Positions 1 through 12,139 of a stretch of 64,000 nt of DNA are shown piece by piece. The notes under the pieces were generated by a model that was given only the letters and a program-made list of their open reading frames with translations, ran no database searches and was not told the origin of the DNA. A program made the position numbers and the translations under genes. Each line of letters opens with the position of its first letter. Positions within the stretch are counted from its first letter, which is position 1. This DNA is from Eretmocerus hayati (Eukaryota > Arthropoda > Insecta > Hymenoptera > Aphelinidae), in the NCBI GenBank assembly GCA_029851415.1, contig CM056743.1, positions 25,334,905 through 25,398,904 of the forward strand, written 5' to 3'.

Positions 1-165
1 CCGCATCAATCTACAACAGTGGGACAATCACATAATCATTAACGATGTAAATTAATTAGATTTTCCTCGAACGTAAATTGATTTTTCTCGTTTCCTTTCT
101 GTACTCACTGTCGTTTCCAATAGAGACCCTCCTCCGAACATACGATATAGTACATTAAGCAATCA

Positions 166-350
166 GGGTGGGAAAGAGGATTCCCGCACGAGTGGCCGGG
201 AAGAGTGCGAGAAAGTAACATTCTCGCACGATTCCATTTTCTCGCACGCTTCGCGAGAACAACATAATATCCGTGCGAGAATGTGGAAAAAGTGCGAGAA
301 TGTTACTTTCTCGCACGGTTCCGGTGACGAGTGCGGGAACTTCCCACCCG
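166..350. mobile_element. Small foldback (MITE-like) with TGCGAGAA motifs
   Basis: Ends GGGTGGGAA / TTCCCACCC form an inverted repeat. The arms also contain inverted copies of TGCGAGAA and GTAACATTCTCGCAC. The symmetry continues outward through TAAGCAAT / ATTGCTTA, so the true ends and the target duplication are unclear. No coding capacity. Related TGCGAGAA motifs recur at 1665-1760. Confidence 0.6.
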
Positions 351-621
351 TATTGCTTATACTATTTTATGTAACCCGTGCGGAAAACTGTGCCTCCACG
401 GTATTTGAAGGCATTAGCCGACAAGATCATTAGAATTGTTTTTTGAAATTCTGTCTTCTATTCAATCCATAGACGATTCTATTCCGTTGATAAATCTTTT
501 GAAATTTTAATCACATTGATTGACAAATAGTTCCTGATCATTATGAATGGACTGCAAAATTTCGACTAGTACTCAAGACGCACTATATTAACCATTATTG
601 ATCTGGTACATCAAGGCGAAT

Positions 622-745
622 CAGGGGGTAAGGGGGTGGCGTCGGACGGGGAGGAGAGCGGGGTCCAGGGGCGGTAGCCCCTGGTGGGGGTGCAGGGGGC
701 GAAGCCCCCGCCGGGGGGTTCGGGGGGCGGAGCTCCCCGACTGAA
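622..745. repeat. GC-rich hairpin cluster
   Basis: An extremely GC-rich block inside AT-rich DNA. It contains three back-to-back hairpins: AGGGGC-ggta-GCCCCT, GGGGGC-gaa-GCCCCC and GGGG-cggagct-CCCC. The proline-rich translations of the block are composition artefacts. Origin unknown. Confidence 0.6.
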
Positions 746-1097
746 AAAAACGCCTGAAAGATGTATGAAAAAACGAACTTGCCATCCAGTACATTACGAT
801 GCTCCACAAATTGAAAAAAATTCTCAATTTCCAGAAATTTCTAATTCTGTTTGATGAAATTCAGGTTTTAAAAAAAACTCAGTAATAAAACTTTTGAATG
901 AGTAGATTCTATTGAATTGAAATCACAAATACTCATAAAATATACTTTTGTGAGTATATTGGCTCAAATTAAATGAACAGCACATTTTTCATGAATATAA
1001 ACTACAATACACAATGCATGAAATCATTTTGACCTAGTTTAAGAATCAATCTCCTCATATTATTATGAACCAATTTAAATTTTTTGAATTCAATTCA

Positions 1098-1410
1098 TCT
1101 AGAGAATATAAACAAAAAATTTTCTATCTTACGTGTGATCATGGGATTCATTCTCCATAACCAATTGTCAATTTTTATAAAAATATTGAGCTCCTGCTCA
1201 TTCTGATTTGATCATCTAGTTGCCTATCATCTGTTGAATGACAGAAACATATCTAGAGAATATCAACAAAACATGTTCATCTTACGAGTGATTCTCGAAT
1301 ATATTCTCTAGCACCAATGGTCAATTCTAATGATAATTTATTGAGTCCTGCTCATTCAATTTGGATCATCTAGTTGTCAATCATCTATTGAATGACAGAA
1401 TTGTATCTAA
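1098..1410. repeat. Imperfect tandem duplication (~155 bp, two copies)
   Basis: Two adjacent copies share the order 'atctagagaatat', 'caaccaattgtcaat'-like, 'cctgctcatt', 'gatcatctagttg' and 'ttgaatgacagaa'. They are diverged and non-coding. The rest of 746-1844 is AT-rich DNA with no gene that I can see. Confidence 0.55.
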
Positions 1411-1664
1411 AAAAATTATTAGGCTTCCATCTGAAAAATTAAATTAAAAATTTTACACAACTGTGCAGCAATGTCATTTACGAATCAATCACCTTTGACA
1501 GAATCATTATCACGCTATTTACGTTGATTCGCTGCTGCGAAAAGTAATTCTGCAAGATATATCGATAAAAATTGACTAACTGATAGATTTTTACAAGTTT
1601 TCAAATTCTTATCAGAATCGTGATCAATTCATTATTGTACTGATCTGATTCTCCTAGAAACATA

Positions 1665-1765
1665 GTGCGAAAGTTACTTTCTCGCACGCTTAATCGTGCA
1701 GTAATGTCATATTCTCGCACGGATGGGATTTGGAACTGTGCGAGAATGCTTTTAAGGAACACTTT
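1665..1765. repeat. Second TGCGAGAA-motif cluster
   Basis: Contains GTGCGAAAGTTACTTTCTCGCACG and further CTCGCACG / GTGCGAGAA motifs in opposite orientations, resembling the foldback at 166-350. Probably a degraded relative. No clear ends. Confidence 0.4.
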
Positions 1766-1889
1766 TGGCACGGGTATCATGCATAAAAAGTTAAGTTTAC
1801 ACACAGTTTTACGTACGGAGTTACATAAAATAATCTCATAAAAAATGCATCAACAAAAGCGATATTATTGTGGACTTGATAATATCTTC

Positions 1890-3000
1890 ATCAGTCTGTC
1901 TCGCCTCGCACGATGTGCGCACGCGCAGATAAAGCTCCGAGCGCGCGGAAATTCAAATATCCCAGATCTCTGCAATCTCAAACGCATATATATGACCATT
2001 GCAACTGGCATCGCATCTCTTTATACACACGGAAGCATACATAAGAGCTTTAGCGCTTGCGCAAAAGCAACAAGTAGATCTCGTGTTTCGACTCTGGTTT
2101 GGGGCGTTACATAGAGTTTGAACTTTAGCTGGACGGATTGGTCAAAATCAGTTCTCGGCGCGTCCCCATCGTATCCGGATTATATTAGCTTCGTGCAAAC
2201 TGCTGCACTCTTTGACTGTATGTCCATACATACATATATAAAACTTACAAACATATAAATAAGAAGTCGCGCCAGTTAAAAGCTCGTCTGTGGATATATT
2301 TATAGATAGAAACTTTTATATATATAGATATTTAAAAGAAAATATATCCAGAGCTTGCGCTATCTGTGCCGCGCGTGGGCGCAAGAGTAAACAAATTGCC
2401 GGCCGCGCATCGACGCCCTCCGCTGATTTTATACGTGCGGGGGGCCGTCCGCTTTGCTCTTTATATCTCAAAGCTTTTGAGTAAAAGAAAGAGACAGAGA
2501 GAGACTTGTGTCGCGCGCACGGCTAACTCGACCGGCACGTATGTAGTAAATTGGACGACAGTTGCCGCGGATGGATTCGCGTTGATGGTTGTGTTTACGG
2601 AAACCTCGATCGTTATTTTCTGTTTTGTTGAAACAACGCGGTATTTGTGATGGTTTAACGAGAAAATTTCTTTTTTCAAAGTGATTCTAATTGGATTGTG
2701 CTTCTGAGCTTGCAGAAAGTGCTTTTTGGTACAAAAAAGTGAGTTCTATTTCGTGCATGAGAATTGAAAAGTGATATAGCCGATCGTGATTGATTAGTGA
2801 GTGATTGTGACGACAAAGGGAAGATATAAATATTGTGAGTGAGCTTTGTGGAATTTGTGAAATTTGTGCTGTTGTGAAAAAAATTGTGAAAGTTCGAAGC
2901 TGTATGTCCGACCTATACTCGACCGTTACTACTGAAAAGTGCATCTTCAGATGAACGCGTGAGATCGAGTTTCTTCCAGCCGATCATCCTTCATTTGAGT
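1890..3000 (+). promoter_or_regulatory. CpG-rich segment, possible promoter and untranslated first exon
   Basis: CpG density rises sharply around 1900-2560 compared with the AT-rich flanks, and a strong splice donor (GTAAGTC) sits at 2999. No convincing long reading frame is present. This would suit the 5' untranslated exon of a plus-strand gene whose coding exons lie elsewhere. Both the direction and the existence of the gene are inference. Confidence 0.25.
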
Positions 3001-5136
3001 AAGTCAAATTCACCAAAAGCTTTAGAAAATCAATGTACATCTCCTCTACAGGCTCTAGACGAATATTGCGAGCTTGCAACGAACTCCATATATCGATTAT
3101 GAGGGAGGTAATTTTCTGGAATCATACGCTCGCCTTTTTCCCACCAATTTCAGATTATTATCTTCGAACTTTTGGAAAGGTTTCTGGTAAATTCCAAGCA
3201 GTTTCATCCAGTTAATTGGAAAGATTTAATTAAAGCGATAATTTTAGGATCTGATAATCAAAGTAAATGATCGATTAGCCAGTGCTAACTTATCTTGGAG
3301 GCGATTATGACCTCCGCGGAATGTGACATGTCAATGATACACCGCAAAGTAAGCGGGAGGGAATCGCTTGTAAAAGTAAACAGATGGAATCGTTTGGATT
3401 AGATATATGTCATCTCATTTTTTCCCCACAATATTCTGCTCTTTACTCACCTGGCAATAACCTTTGACTGTACTGAAGGAATATTTTTAAATTTGAGAGA
3501 GATATAATCCAGCTGATATGACATGAATTTGTTCGAAGGATAAAAATTCCATCATGATTGGTCATTCATCGACTTAGACCATCTATAAGACCAAAGTTCA
3601 TCACTTAAGATTTCGGAGAGATTCTGAAACGACTTGACCAATGCGGAAAAATGCCGATGAACCACGAGGATCCGATTTCAATCTTGTATACGCTTTATAA
3701 GCCCGGTTCTAACTTCTGGCACTCGTCAAGTGGCGCTCGGACTCGGTCACCGGCCTACTGCATATATGCATGCATTTAATCACTCAGTGCATGTTATTCT
3801 AAAACAATCAATACATATTTACAAAAAGCTGAGGTAAAAACGAAAAAAGGGGGGCATGAAGATAAGATATCGTATACACATACATTCATACGTGCATATG
3901 AACTTCATAAAGCTCGTGTAATTGTGTAAGTGTCGTTATCGAGACGCACCTGCGCAACGCTTTTGCCCCACACGTTTTATCGCAATTTCTTATCTTTGAC
4001 CTCTGTACCGTCCGCAATACTGCTGAGCACACCTGGTAAGTTATCCTAGAAGCTATATGAGGCTGCTGCTGCTGTTCAAAAAGAGCGTAATGAGCGCAAC
4101 GAGATCCATTTGTAAAATTATACACATCGAAAAGTATGCGGGTGGCTCTCATATATAGGAGGACTATACATTGGACACTTGTTTTACGCTTTATCAATCG
4201 CGCGAGACCGTAACTATTGAAGAGCAGCTTAGTCTGAGATAATGAAGTTTTTTTTGTTTTTTCACATTATTGTGCTTCACCTGATGTAACTATATTCTGT
4301 ATTGACTTGTGATTTTTAGCCTCGTTTTCTGCAACGTGGTTGTCCATGAATGATGATTTCTTATTAGGCGTCTTTAATGACAATCTGGCGTGATGTTGGT
4401 GCTTGATTGTAGCTGTTTTCGTTGTCGAGAATGGTCAAAGTGCTAGTAATGAATCTGATTTCATACAGAATTTCTGATGATTCTATAAAGATTTGAGGTA
4501 TTTATATGATAACTTGCAGCATGCCTGATTAAAAAAATGTAGCTGTGTACAGTAACAATGAAAAAAAAAAAAAATTACATTCAATAAACGTTTTATTCAA
4601 ATATTTACTTAAAAGAATTGATCATTACTCAGTCTTTATAACAGATTCTCCTTTTTTTATAAAATCGTCTATTATAGAAGTAGAAGAGATAAAAATTGTC
4701 ATCCTGACAATACACTGAACGCCACATAGAGACGTCACTATTTTCAACAGGGCGATGTTTTGTCATCTTCGCCGGGAAAGTATCATGAACAATAACACCG
4801 CACAGAGTCGAATTTATAAAAGCGTAAACCAAAACAAATATTCAAACTCATCATGGTCATCAAATGACCTGAAACTATATAATCTGATATTTAAGTTATC
4901 ATCTTGTAATATGAATCTGACTTTTTACGAGTGGCATGAAATTTAACCATCAGTTGAACACACACTTTCAGTATAATTCATTTAGACAAAACACAGCACC
5001 TATGAGGAATTCATTCAAGTCGTGTACTAAAATTGCTGCAATGAAGAGTAAATACAGATTCAGTGCCAATTCAACAAAACACTAATTAAATACTCACCTC
5101 TTATTAAAATTGCGAGCTGGAGGTACAGAGACACAT
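3001..5136. other. Intergenic, no gene seen
   Basis: AT-rich spacer downstream of SMYD4-like gene A. It has a short GCT run near 4060 and a poly-A tract at 4560-4574. Short open frames lack recognisable domains or supporting splice structure. Confidence 0.5.
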
Positions 5137-7789
5137 CTAGATTTTGCAGGTCTCTATTTTTTCAAGACCTTGATTTTGGGGCGAAAAAAGTTGTTGAAAA
5201 AGTTCCATCAGCAGTGATACAGCCTTAAACGTTAACCTCGAGGGCATGGGGAAGTATTTCCACGATTTTGCAACACAATTCTTCATTCTGGACAACAACT
5301 TGTCATCGGGAAAGCTTAGTCTATGTGATTTGGTTTGGATTTCCTCATAAATCTGGTCAATTTCTTCATACATATCCATCCCAAGAGAAGAGGCGTTTAT
5401 GCTTGCCTGTGAGAGAAAAATTCTGATAGCTATATCACTTTAAGGAAGTAAGTAGAACGAAATTATAGACGTACCAAAAATATTTCATCATTCTTCAGGA
5501 TCTCATCCCAATCTTCTGAACAAGCCTGACAATGACAAGGCGAGATAGTAGATTTGATGTCAGTTCTCATGGCATTTAAAGTTTGTCTCGCATTTTTTGG
5601 AGCTTTGTGGTAGATAGATGCAACAGATCCCATGATCTAGAAGATGGAACATGTCAAAATATTATCTAGCAAAGTATCAAAAAAAATTAGAGATTTATTA
5701 CTGAAATTGAAGACAATAAATTACCGGTGAGCCTTTCTTTATAAGACTTAGAGCGTATATTACGTGTTTATTATTATAAGTCAAGTGGCTATCGACATTA
5801 GGTACACAAGCAGCAACGGCGTGAAATCCATATGATCTGATGGCAAAAGATTTTTTGTACCGAAAATCTTCTCCCTTTGGATTCTCGTTATTTCCATTTT
5901 TATCAACCTCATTGGGATCGAAGAAGTCTCCCTAAGGAATTGAATATTCAATTTAGAAAGATTTCAAAATTGAAATTGAAATTTTGTGATTAAATTGATG
6001 GCGGATAGCTCACCGATGTACTTCTACTGTTGGTCAGCATGAAAATTTTTACCATAAAAGCGGCAGCAAATACAGCGAAATCATCATTCATCAATTTTCC
6101 ATAGTCATTTGATTTATAAGTTGTTTTGAAAAGCTTGGAATGCTGAGCAAGTCCGACCATAGCAATGACCGAGCACCCCATAAAAGCACTCAAAGCCAAA
6201 CCTTCCGCTTCGGGAAATGGAAGATTGTAAATCGCCATGTAATCCTTGAATGTTTGACTTGAGAAGAAATTCTTCCTGCGCTCGTCTATAGGATGTGAAA
6301 AAAAATTATTTTTTGAGATTTTAGAGAAAGAGAGTGTGAGTCCTTTGTTATACGAGAACGGTGCAAACTTAGGTTAATACCAACTACTTTGATTAAAATA
6401 TTAAATTTAACCATTAATAGATTTAATAAAATTAATAACAAGATTCCGCGATTTTTCATCAATCAAGATATTCACGAACTGAAATCATGATGAAAAAAAA
6501 CTGATGAAGTACTAGTTCTATATTCTAAGATTCCATTTACGTTGGTTTTTTCAACCATTTACACTTTCAAGTCCAAGAGAGGGTACGATAGACAGAACTT
6601 TTCATGAAACATACAGGCTCGTTTGTCTCAGATTTCGAAATAGTAAGGTTGATATTTTTCGAAATATCTCGACTCGATTTGACGGAGCATGGTTAATTTC
6701 TCCGATCAGCAATTTACAGGGCAAGAGGAAAATTAAAAAATCGTGAATAAATAATCTTACGATCTCACCTTTGCATTCATCTATAGATTTCAAATCCTTC
6801 TGCAATCGAGCAATACTACCAGCTTGTTTCATTGCTTTAATGAAAGCACTAATGAGAAAAGGAATCATGCAACTTGTTTCAAGTAATGAATCTTCTTTCA
6901 TGCGTACCAAAGTCAAACACTCCATATCATGATATTCACTAAGCGCCTCATTTTTACATTGTTCAGAGCAGAAAAGTCGCCACGCGCAAGTATCGCATGG
7001 ATAAGTTGTCCATAAATAATCCCAACAATGAGAGCAGTACATGTATACTTTTGATTGATCTAAATGATTCATGAATGGTTTTTCCACAAGAACTAAATCT
7101 CCAGGCTCAAAATCACGTGCAGCAATTAAATGTCTACCATACTTTTTATTGTATTCTATTTTGATATAGCTCCAAACATCACTTTTTTCTGCTTCAGCTA
7201 CAATTCTCATTGATTCAGCCCTCTTCCAATTTTTCTTTGGCTCATCTAGTTTGTCTGCATCGATAACTGATTGAGTTTGCGAGATTAGATCACTCATTTT
7301 CATTTTTACTTCTTCAGGATCACTCGATTTAGATAGTAAGAATCTAGCCTTTTCAATGCAATGTCTGTTCTCAGATGAACCCAAGGCTGTGTAACAATCT
7401 GCTTTTCTGCATAAAAGTTTTACCTTCAAAAGTACGCACTCCGTGATTTTTAAGGCTTTGTCTGCTTCAATAATACTTTCAGTATATTTTCGCACATGGC
7501 GTAAAAGAGCAGATTTGTTTCCATACGCTAAAGCAAGTTCTTCCGACCCGTTTGGAGCAAATCCAATGCTTTGGTTGTACAATTGCAGAATTTTGTGGTG
7601 GATTGTTGAATTGTGGCCATTCTGAAGAAAAATGGAGTTACCCTCTTTCCGAGCTTTTTCTGATATCATATGATTTTTGGAAACTATTTTTGGCGTGTTA
7701 TCTGGCTTCCCAATGAACCAATCTAATGCTGTTGGATATGTCTTGAGAGCTTCGAGATAGACGAGAACTTTATTTTTCAACTCGTCCAT
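5137..7789 (-). CDS. SMYD4-like protein A (TPR/MYND/divergent SET), five exons
   Basis: Exons on the minus strand are 7789-6769, 6285-6014, 5931-5725, 5636-5475 and 5406-5137, all with GT..AG borders, giving 643 aa. Exon 1 encodes a TPR-like helical region (about residues 45-150), the N-terminal SET half (RHLIAARDFEPGD near 219) and a complete MYND finger: C252, C255, C265, C268, C274, C278, H287, C291. Exon 3 should carry the SET motif NHxCxPN but reads AVAACVPN, so the Asn-His pair is gone. Exon 4 keeps the post-SET CHCQAC zinc motif. Exon 5 is a C-terminal helical region with a PMPS motif. SMYD proteins methylate lysines or act as scaffolds; the lost cofactor residues make a non-catalytic role more likely (inference). 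The start is the first in-frame Met, shared in position with paralogues B and C. Closest family: arthropod SMYD4/SmydA. Confidence 0.88.
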
Positions 7790-8405
7790 TATCTATTCTT
7801 CCTGTTTTACCTTCTGCAATAATCAATCCCACCTCGAATCCCACGGTACAGTCACTGCTTCAGATCCTTGGCTAATGCTGTAAGTGAATTTTGAGATTGT
7901 TAGGAATCACTCGAAATGGAAAACTCCCAACTATTTAGCCGTCGAAATAAGAGTTGAATAAGTTTAGTAAAAACTAGAGATGATTGAATAAATATTAAAA
8001 TGAGACTTTCCCAATGAATTCTCTATTGAAAATTGTGCACTCTTTTCTAGTTTATACAATACTCGTGTACCCACGCCTTGAGTGAAACGAAAAGTTCTTC
8101 TGACGATGAGAAAACGCTTCAACATCTGGAAACTGTGATCGCCCGGACCTCGGAACCAAAATATATCAATCATCTGATAAAATGTCAACCCGAAGGTTCT
8201 ATGTAAGTCTTACGAAATCTCGAGTACGCCGAACTTCAAAAAACTGTCATTAGTTCGAAAATATTGAATTAGTAATTTATGAAAAGTTTAAAAATAACTA
8301 TTTCAGTAGATTGCGAAAACCCTCGAGAAGTAATTTATTCTTTCTGTGGGTACGATAATTATTGTCATTAGTTTCACTCGATACATAGAAAATGGAAGTG
8401 AAATA
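7790..8405. other. Intergenic upstream of SMYD4-like A
   Basis: Presumed promoter and 5' UTR side of gene A. I see no TATA box or other defined motif that I can support, and no gene. Confidence 0.4.
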
Positions 8406-8770
8406 AGGTGAGTGTACTCAATATGCCCGTTTTAAACCGTTTTTCCAATAATTTTGATCCACTTCAATTTTTATCAACGTACTTGATTGCATTTCAAAGC
8501 TTGTTCGAAGACCTCCAAAATGAGCTAAAGTGAGATTGGTTTTGAACAACCAGAACCGAGCTATCACAATTTTCTCAAATAGCGATTTTTCGCGAGTTTG
8601 TGTAAGGGTGTACCCAACATGCCCCCATTCGCATTAAGTCATTTCCCAACAACTCTGGCCTATACCTCAACATTTATCAATGTACCTTAGCTCATTTGAA
8701 AGTTTGTTTCAAGACTTTCAAAACAACTTAGAATTCATCCAATTTCGACCAACCGGAGTCGAGCTTTTCT

Positions 8771-8809
<39 letters not shown>

Positions 8810-9363
8810 GATGGAAATTGACTTTAAAGTGCGTGTAATCGTTTTTATCAGCGTACAACCACATTTAAAGCTTCGAGCCGAACTAAAACGCTATTTCCAA
8901 CCTGTTTTGACATGATGAACACGTTTTGAGTGGTAAAAAAATTCGTACTGCACTATCCCTGTCGAGATAACCTCATGGGAGTCATGTTAGGTACGTACCA
9001 ATTTTGGGCTCCATTTTTGCAAACGATTTCTGTATTTTGCTCATAAAATTTCTCCAAATTCAAGTTTTGCAACTCCTGGAAATGAATTCCGAGGGTCTTG
9101 GAAAAAGGAATTGAATGCGCTAAAGTACGTTAAGACTGGCCGAGCCACAAATATTAGTCACAGGTTTTATTACAAGCAATGTCGTTGGTGATTTCTCAAG
9201 TGTGCAAACACGAAAAATGCCAAAACCCATTTTATATTTTTTAAAAGACGCTGAAATCATCTAGAACATTACAAACGAAAAAAAAACTTGTGTGAGGGTC
9301 AACGAGTGCCCAGTTCTTATCTGAGATCGGCATATTATGGGGGTATGTTGGGTACACTTGCCT
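8406..9363. mobile_element. Non-autonomous TIR element, TA target duplication (family F, copy 1)
   Basis: Ends AGGTGAGTGTACTCAA / TTGGGTACACTTGCCT are inverted and flanked by TA on both sides (8404-8405, 9364-9365). The ends and an internal site (near 8611) carry the motif GTACCCAACATGCCCCCAT. A 26-base A run sits at about 8783-8808. No transposase frame. The element at 42325-44083 has the same ends and internal motifs. Confidence 0.75.
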
Positions 9364-9365
9364 TA

Positions 9366-12139
9366 TTTTCTAAAATATCAGGACTTTCGTGTTCAATCTC
9401 CCGTGAATTTCTGGAAACAGCTAACGAATAAGAAAATACAATAATGAGATTTTCGAGTGATTTACTATCATAGAAAGGTTCACGCAACGAGCTCATTTCC
9501 AACAAATATAATTCACCAATGCTCCAAGATCAAATGTAGAAATTTGACATATCAGTGCCAGCTAATTAAAGCAGTTCGTTGTATTAATTCTGAAGCAGCC
9601 TGTTCCAAGGTGTACTGTAAATTGACGTGAATGCGCAATAAAGGGTGTTTCATGTATGCACTTAATATTAAACCCTTGCATTATAACGCATAACAATCAA
9701 AACTGTTTGGCTTGGATCTTAGAATTTTGAGTAGATGAGTCTTCTCGGGAATTTTTGTGTTTAAATTTCGATTCGGCTGCTGAATTCGATATCTGGCTAC
9801 TTACTCTTACACAAAATTCGTGATAATTAATACTAACGCAGGCAGAGGTGAGGAGCCAAGAGGTTGCCAAAAGTATTCAGGAAATACATGGGAACATCAG
9901 CTTTGATAATATATTTTGCTTGTAATATACGAAGTACAGGTCTCTCAAATACGAATATCGAGATGTCCGCCGACTCCAGCGCCAACTTCCACGTATAAAA
10001 GTGGTACGAGTGGTCGATTTGCGAAGCTCTTATACCCCTAGTATATATAGCATCATCATCGATATAGGTATACTTATGCATTAGGGGTATAAGAGCTTCG
10101 ACACATGATCCGCTAGGTGCGCTACAGTCGGGGGACACCTCGAAAGTGACGGTTGTCGCCGTTTTGGACTATTGGAGAAATAAACATTGATAAACACCTG
10201 TTGCGCTCGATCAAACTTTGCGTTCTCATCAATCAACTAGGTTAGGTCGACGCAAACAATCTTATCACGAATCTTATATTATTTTTCAGATCATTACTTG
10301 CATGAGTTTTGGTGCTTCATCAACCGAAAATCAATTGAGTTCGATTCCGAGCCGATTCCTCACGACACTTTTCATCCGATGATTTACTGCTACAGCAACG
10401 AATTCAATGCTGTGATATGATTCAGCTGATTCTCGATGATTTAAAATACCCCAAACAATGCCACACTATCACTCGCACAGGACTACAAATACCTTATAAC
10501 TTTTATTACTAATAATCTATACTCTTTCACATTTTCTAAATGATCGCGTTGTGTTGTTTATTCTGTCATCACATCACATTCACGGCGAAAAATGGCGAAT
10601 GAATGCATTCCGATTTTCGTCTGCTTCATGCACACATTTACCTATCTATAATATGGATCAATCCACCGAAACTGTGAACTTAGAGGATTTAAATCAGTAT
10701 TGTATTTGCATTGTTGAGTATTCATCGAGAATCCAATGCACCTGTGTGAAGTAAAAAGAATGAATTAACCGGACGAAATTTCATGACAAACAATGATTGG
10801 GCTGTATATAAGATACTTTTACTGAAAATACGAAGAGTTGATTCTGATTCGATAATAATACTTAAATTTGTGGACCAAAAAGGCGATAAATCGACTTGAA
10901 CTATCTCATTGGACTCCACACGATCACGAACTCTCTAGGGCGCATATTTTTTACCTGATGGGTTGAAAAAAGGTAAGTGGACCACATATTAGATCTTTCT
11001 AATCTTTGATGGTGATGAAGAAACGGATTGTGGCAATTTTTTCTTCCCATGCTGAAAAGTAGCTGAATATTCATTCTCGGTCTAAACGCGTAGACCCGAG
11101 CGAAAGCCATATGATGATGATGATGATGAGTTCGTGTTGACGAAATTCAAATTCGTATATGGAGAGGCACTAAAAAATTTAGCTACAACATAATACTTGA
11201 TCAAGTCGAATATTTTATTTGCTTCCATACATCAGGGAACAAAAATTCTACAGCTGGATGAAACTTGACCCGAAATGTGAGATAATTTCCTTGGTTATAA
11301 TTTCTTTAGCTCATTGCATTGCACTATCAAATTATTTCGTAAAGCTGATTATTGAAACGGAATCGAATATCCATCTTACAGAAATAAAAGAGATTAAAGT
11401 CGCCATTAATGTGAATAAAAGCCATAGGTATATGATGTAACTCTCGTAAATCAGGTAGTTAATTATCACGAAACTTTTGGATCGATTCCGATAGCAAATC
11501 GTTTTCATGTTGACCAATGTCTCTATACTATCTTAGGCGATTTTTCAACATAAACAAATTTAATAATTAATCCTTGCCCTTTATCCATTACACGGTGACT
11601 GTGCTGAGCAGATCGCATGCGACAAGGATATATGGCAAATAACTTTGTATTGAGATATCATAAATAAAAATAGAATACTATTTTCGTTGTGGTCGGGTTT
11701 TTTTAGAAATTCAGAACAAATACAAAAATTAATGAATTCTCGGACGGTACAGGATAAGCCAAGACATTTTCACAAATCTTACATCAAATTAAATCAAAAA
11801 GGAAAACAAAATATGTCAAAGAGATTACGATGATTCAGCCCCTGCACTTCAAGTGCCGGAATCAATTAGCAAGCCTTATACTTATGTTAAACTCTATAAA
11901 AGAGAATCCATGCAAGAATCGACGAATTCTTCAATTCTTACTTACTTACATTTGATTTAAAAAGACCATACTATTTGCAATGACTATGTCACTTTTTCTA
12001 AAATGTTGAATAAATCTAAAATTACATACACAGCAAGGAGTAAAAATTTGAGGAGTATTAAATCAAGCTTCAACATGACCCGCGACCATTATAATTGTCA
12101 CACTTTCCAAAAATGGAGTTGAATGATTCAGGATGAATA
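9366..12139. other. Intergenic between SMYD4-like A and B
   Basis: Contains a perfect-looking hairpin (CGAAGCTCTTATACCCCTA at 10022-10040 against TAGGGGTATAAGAGCTTCG at 10082-10100) and an ATG trinucleotide run near 11110. I see no gene; short open frames are isolated and unlike known proteins. Confidence 0.5.

Noticed and set aside
595..827. Proline-rich small proteins on the minus strand
   Set aside because: Caused by the GC-rich hairpin block.
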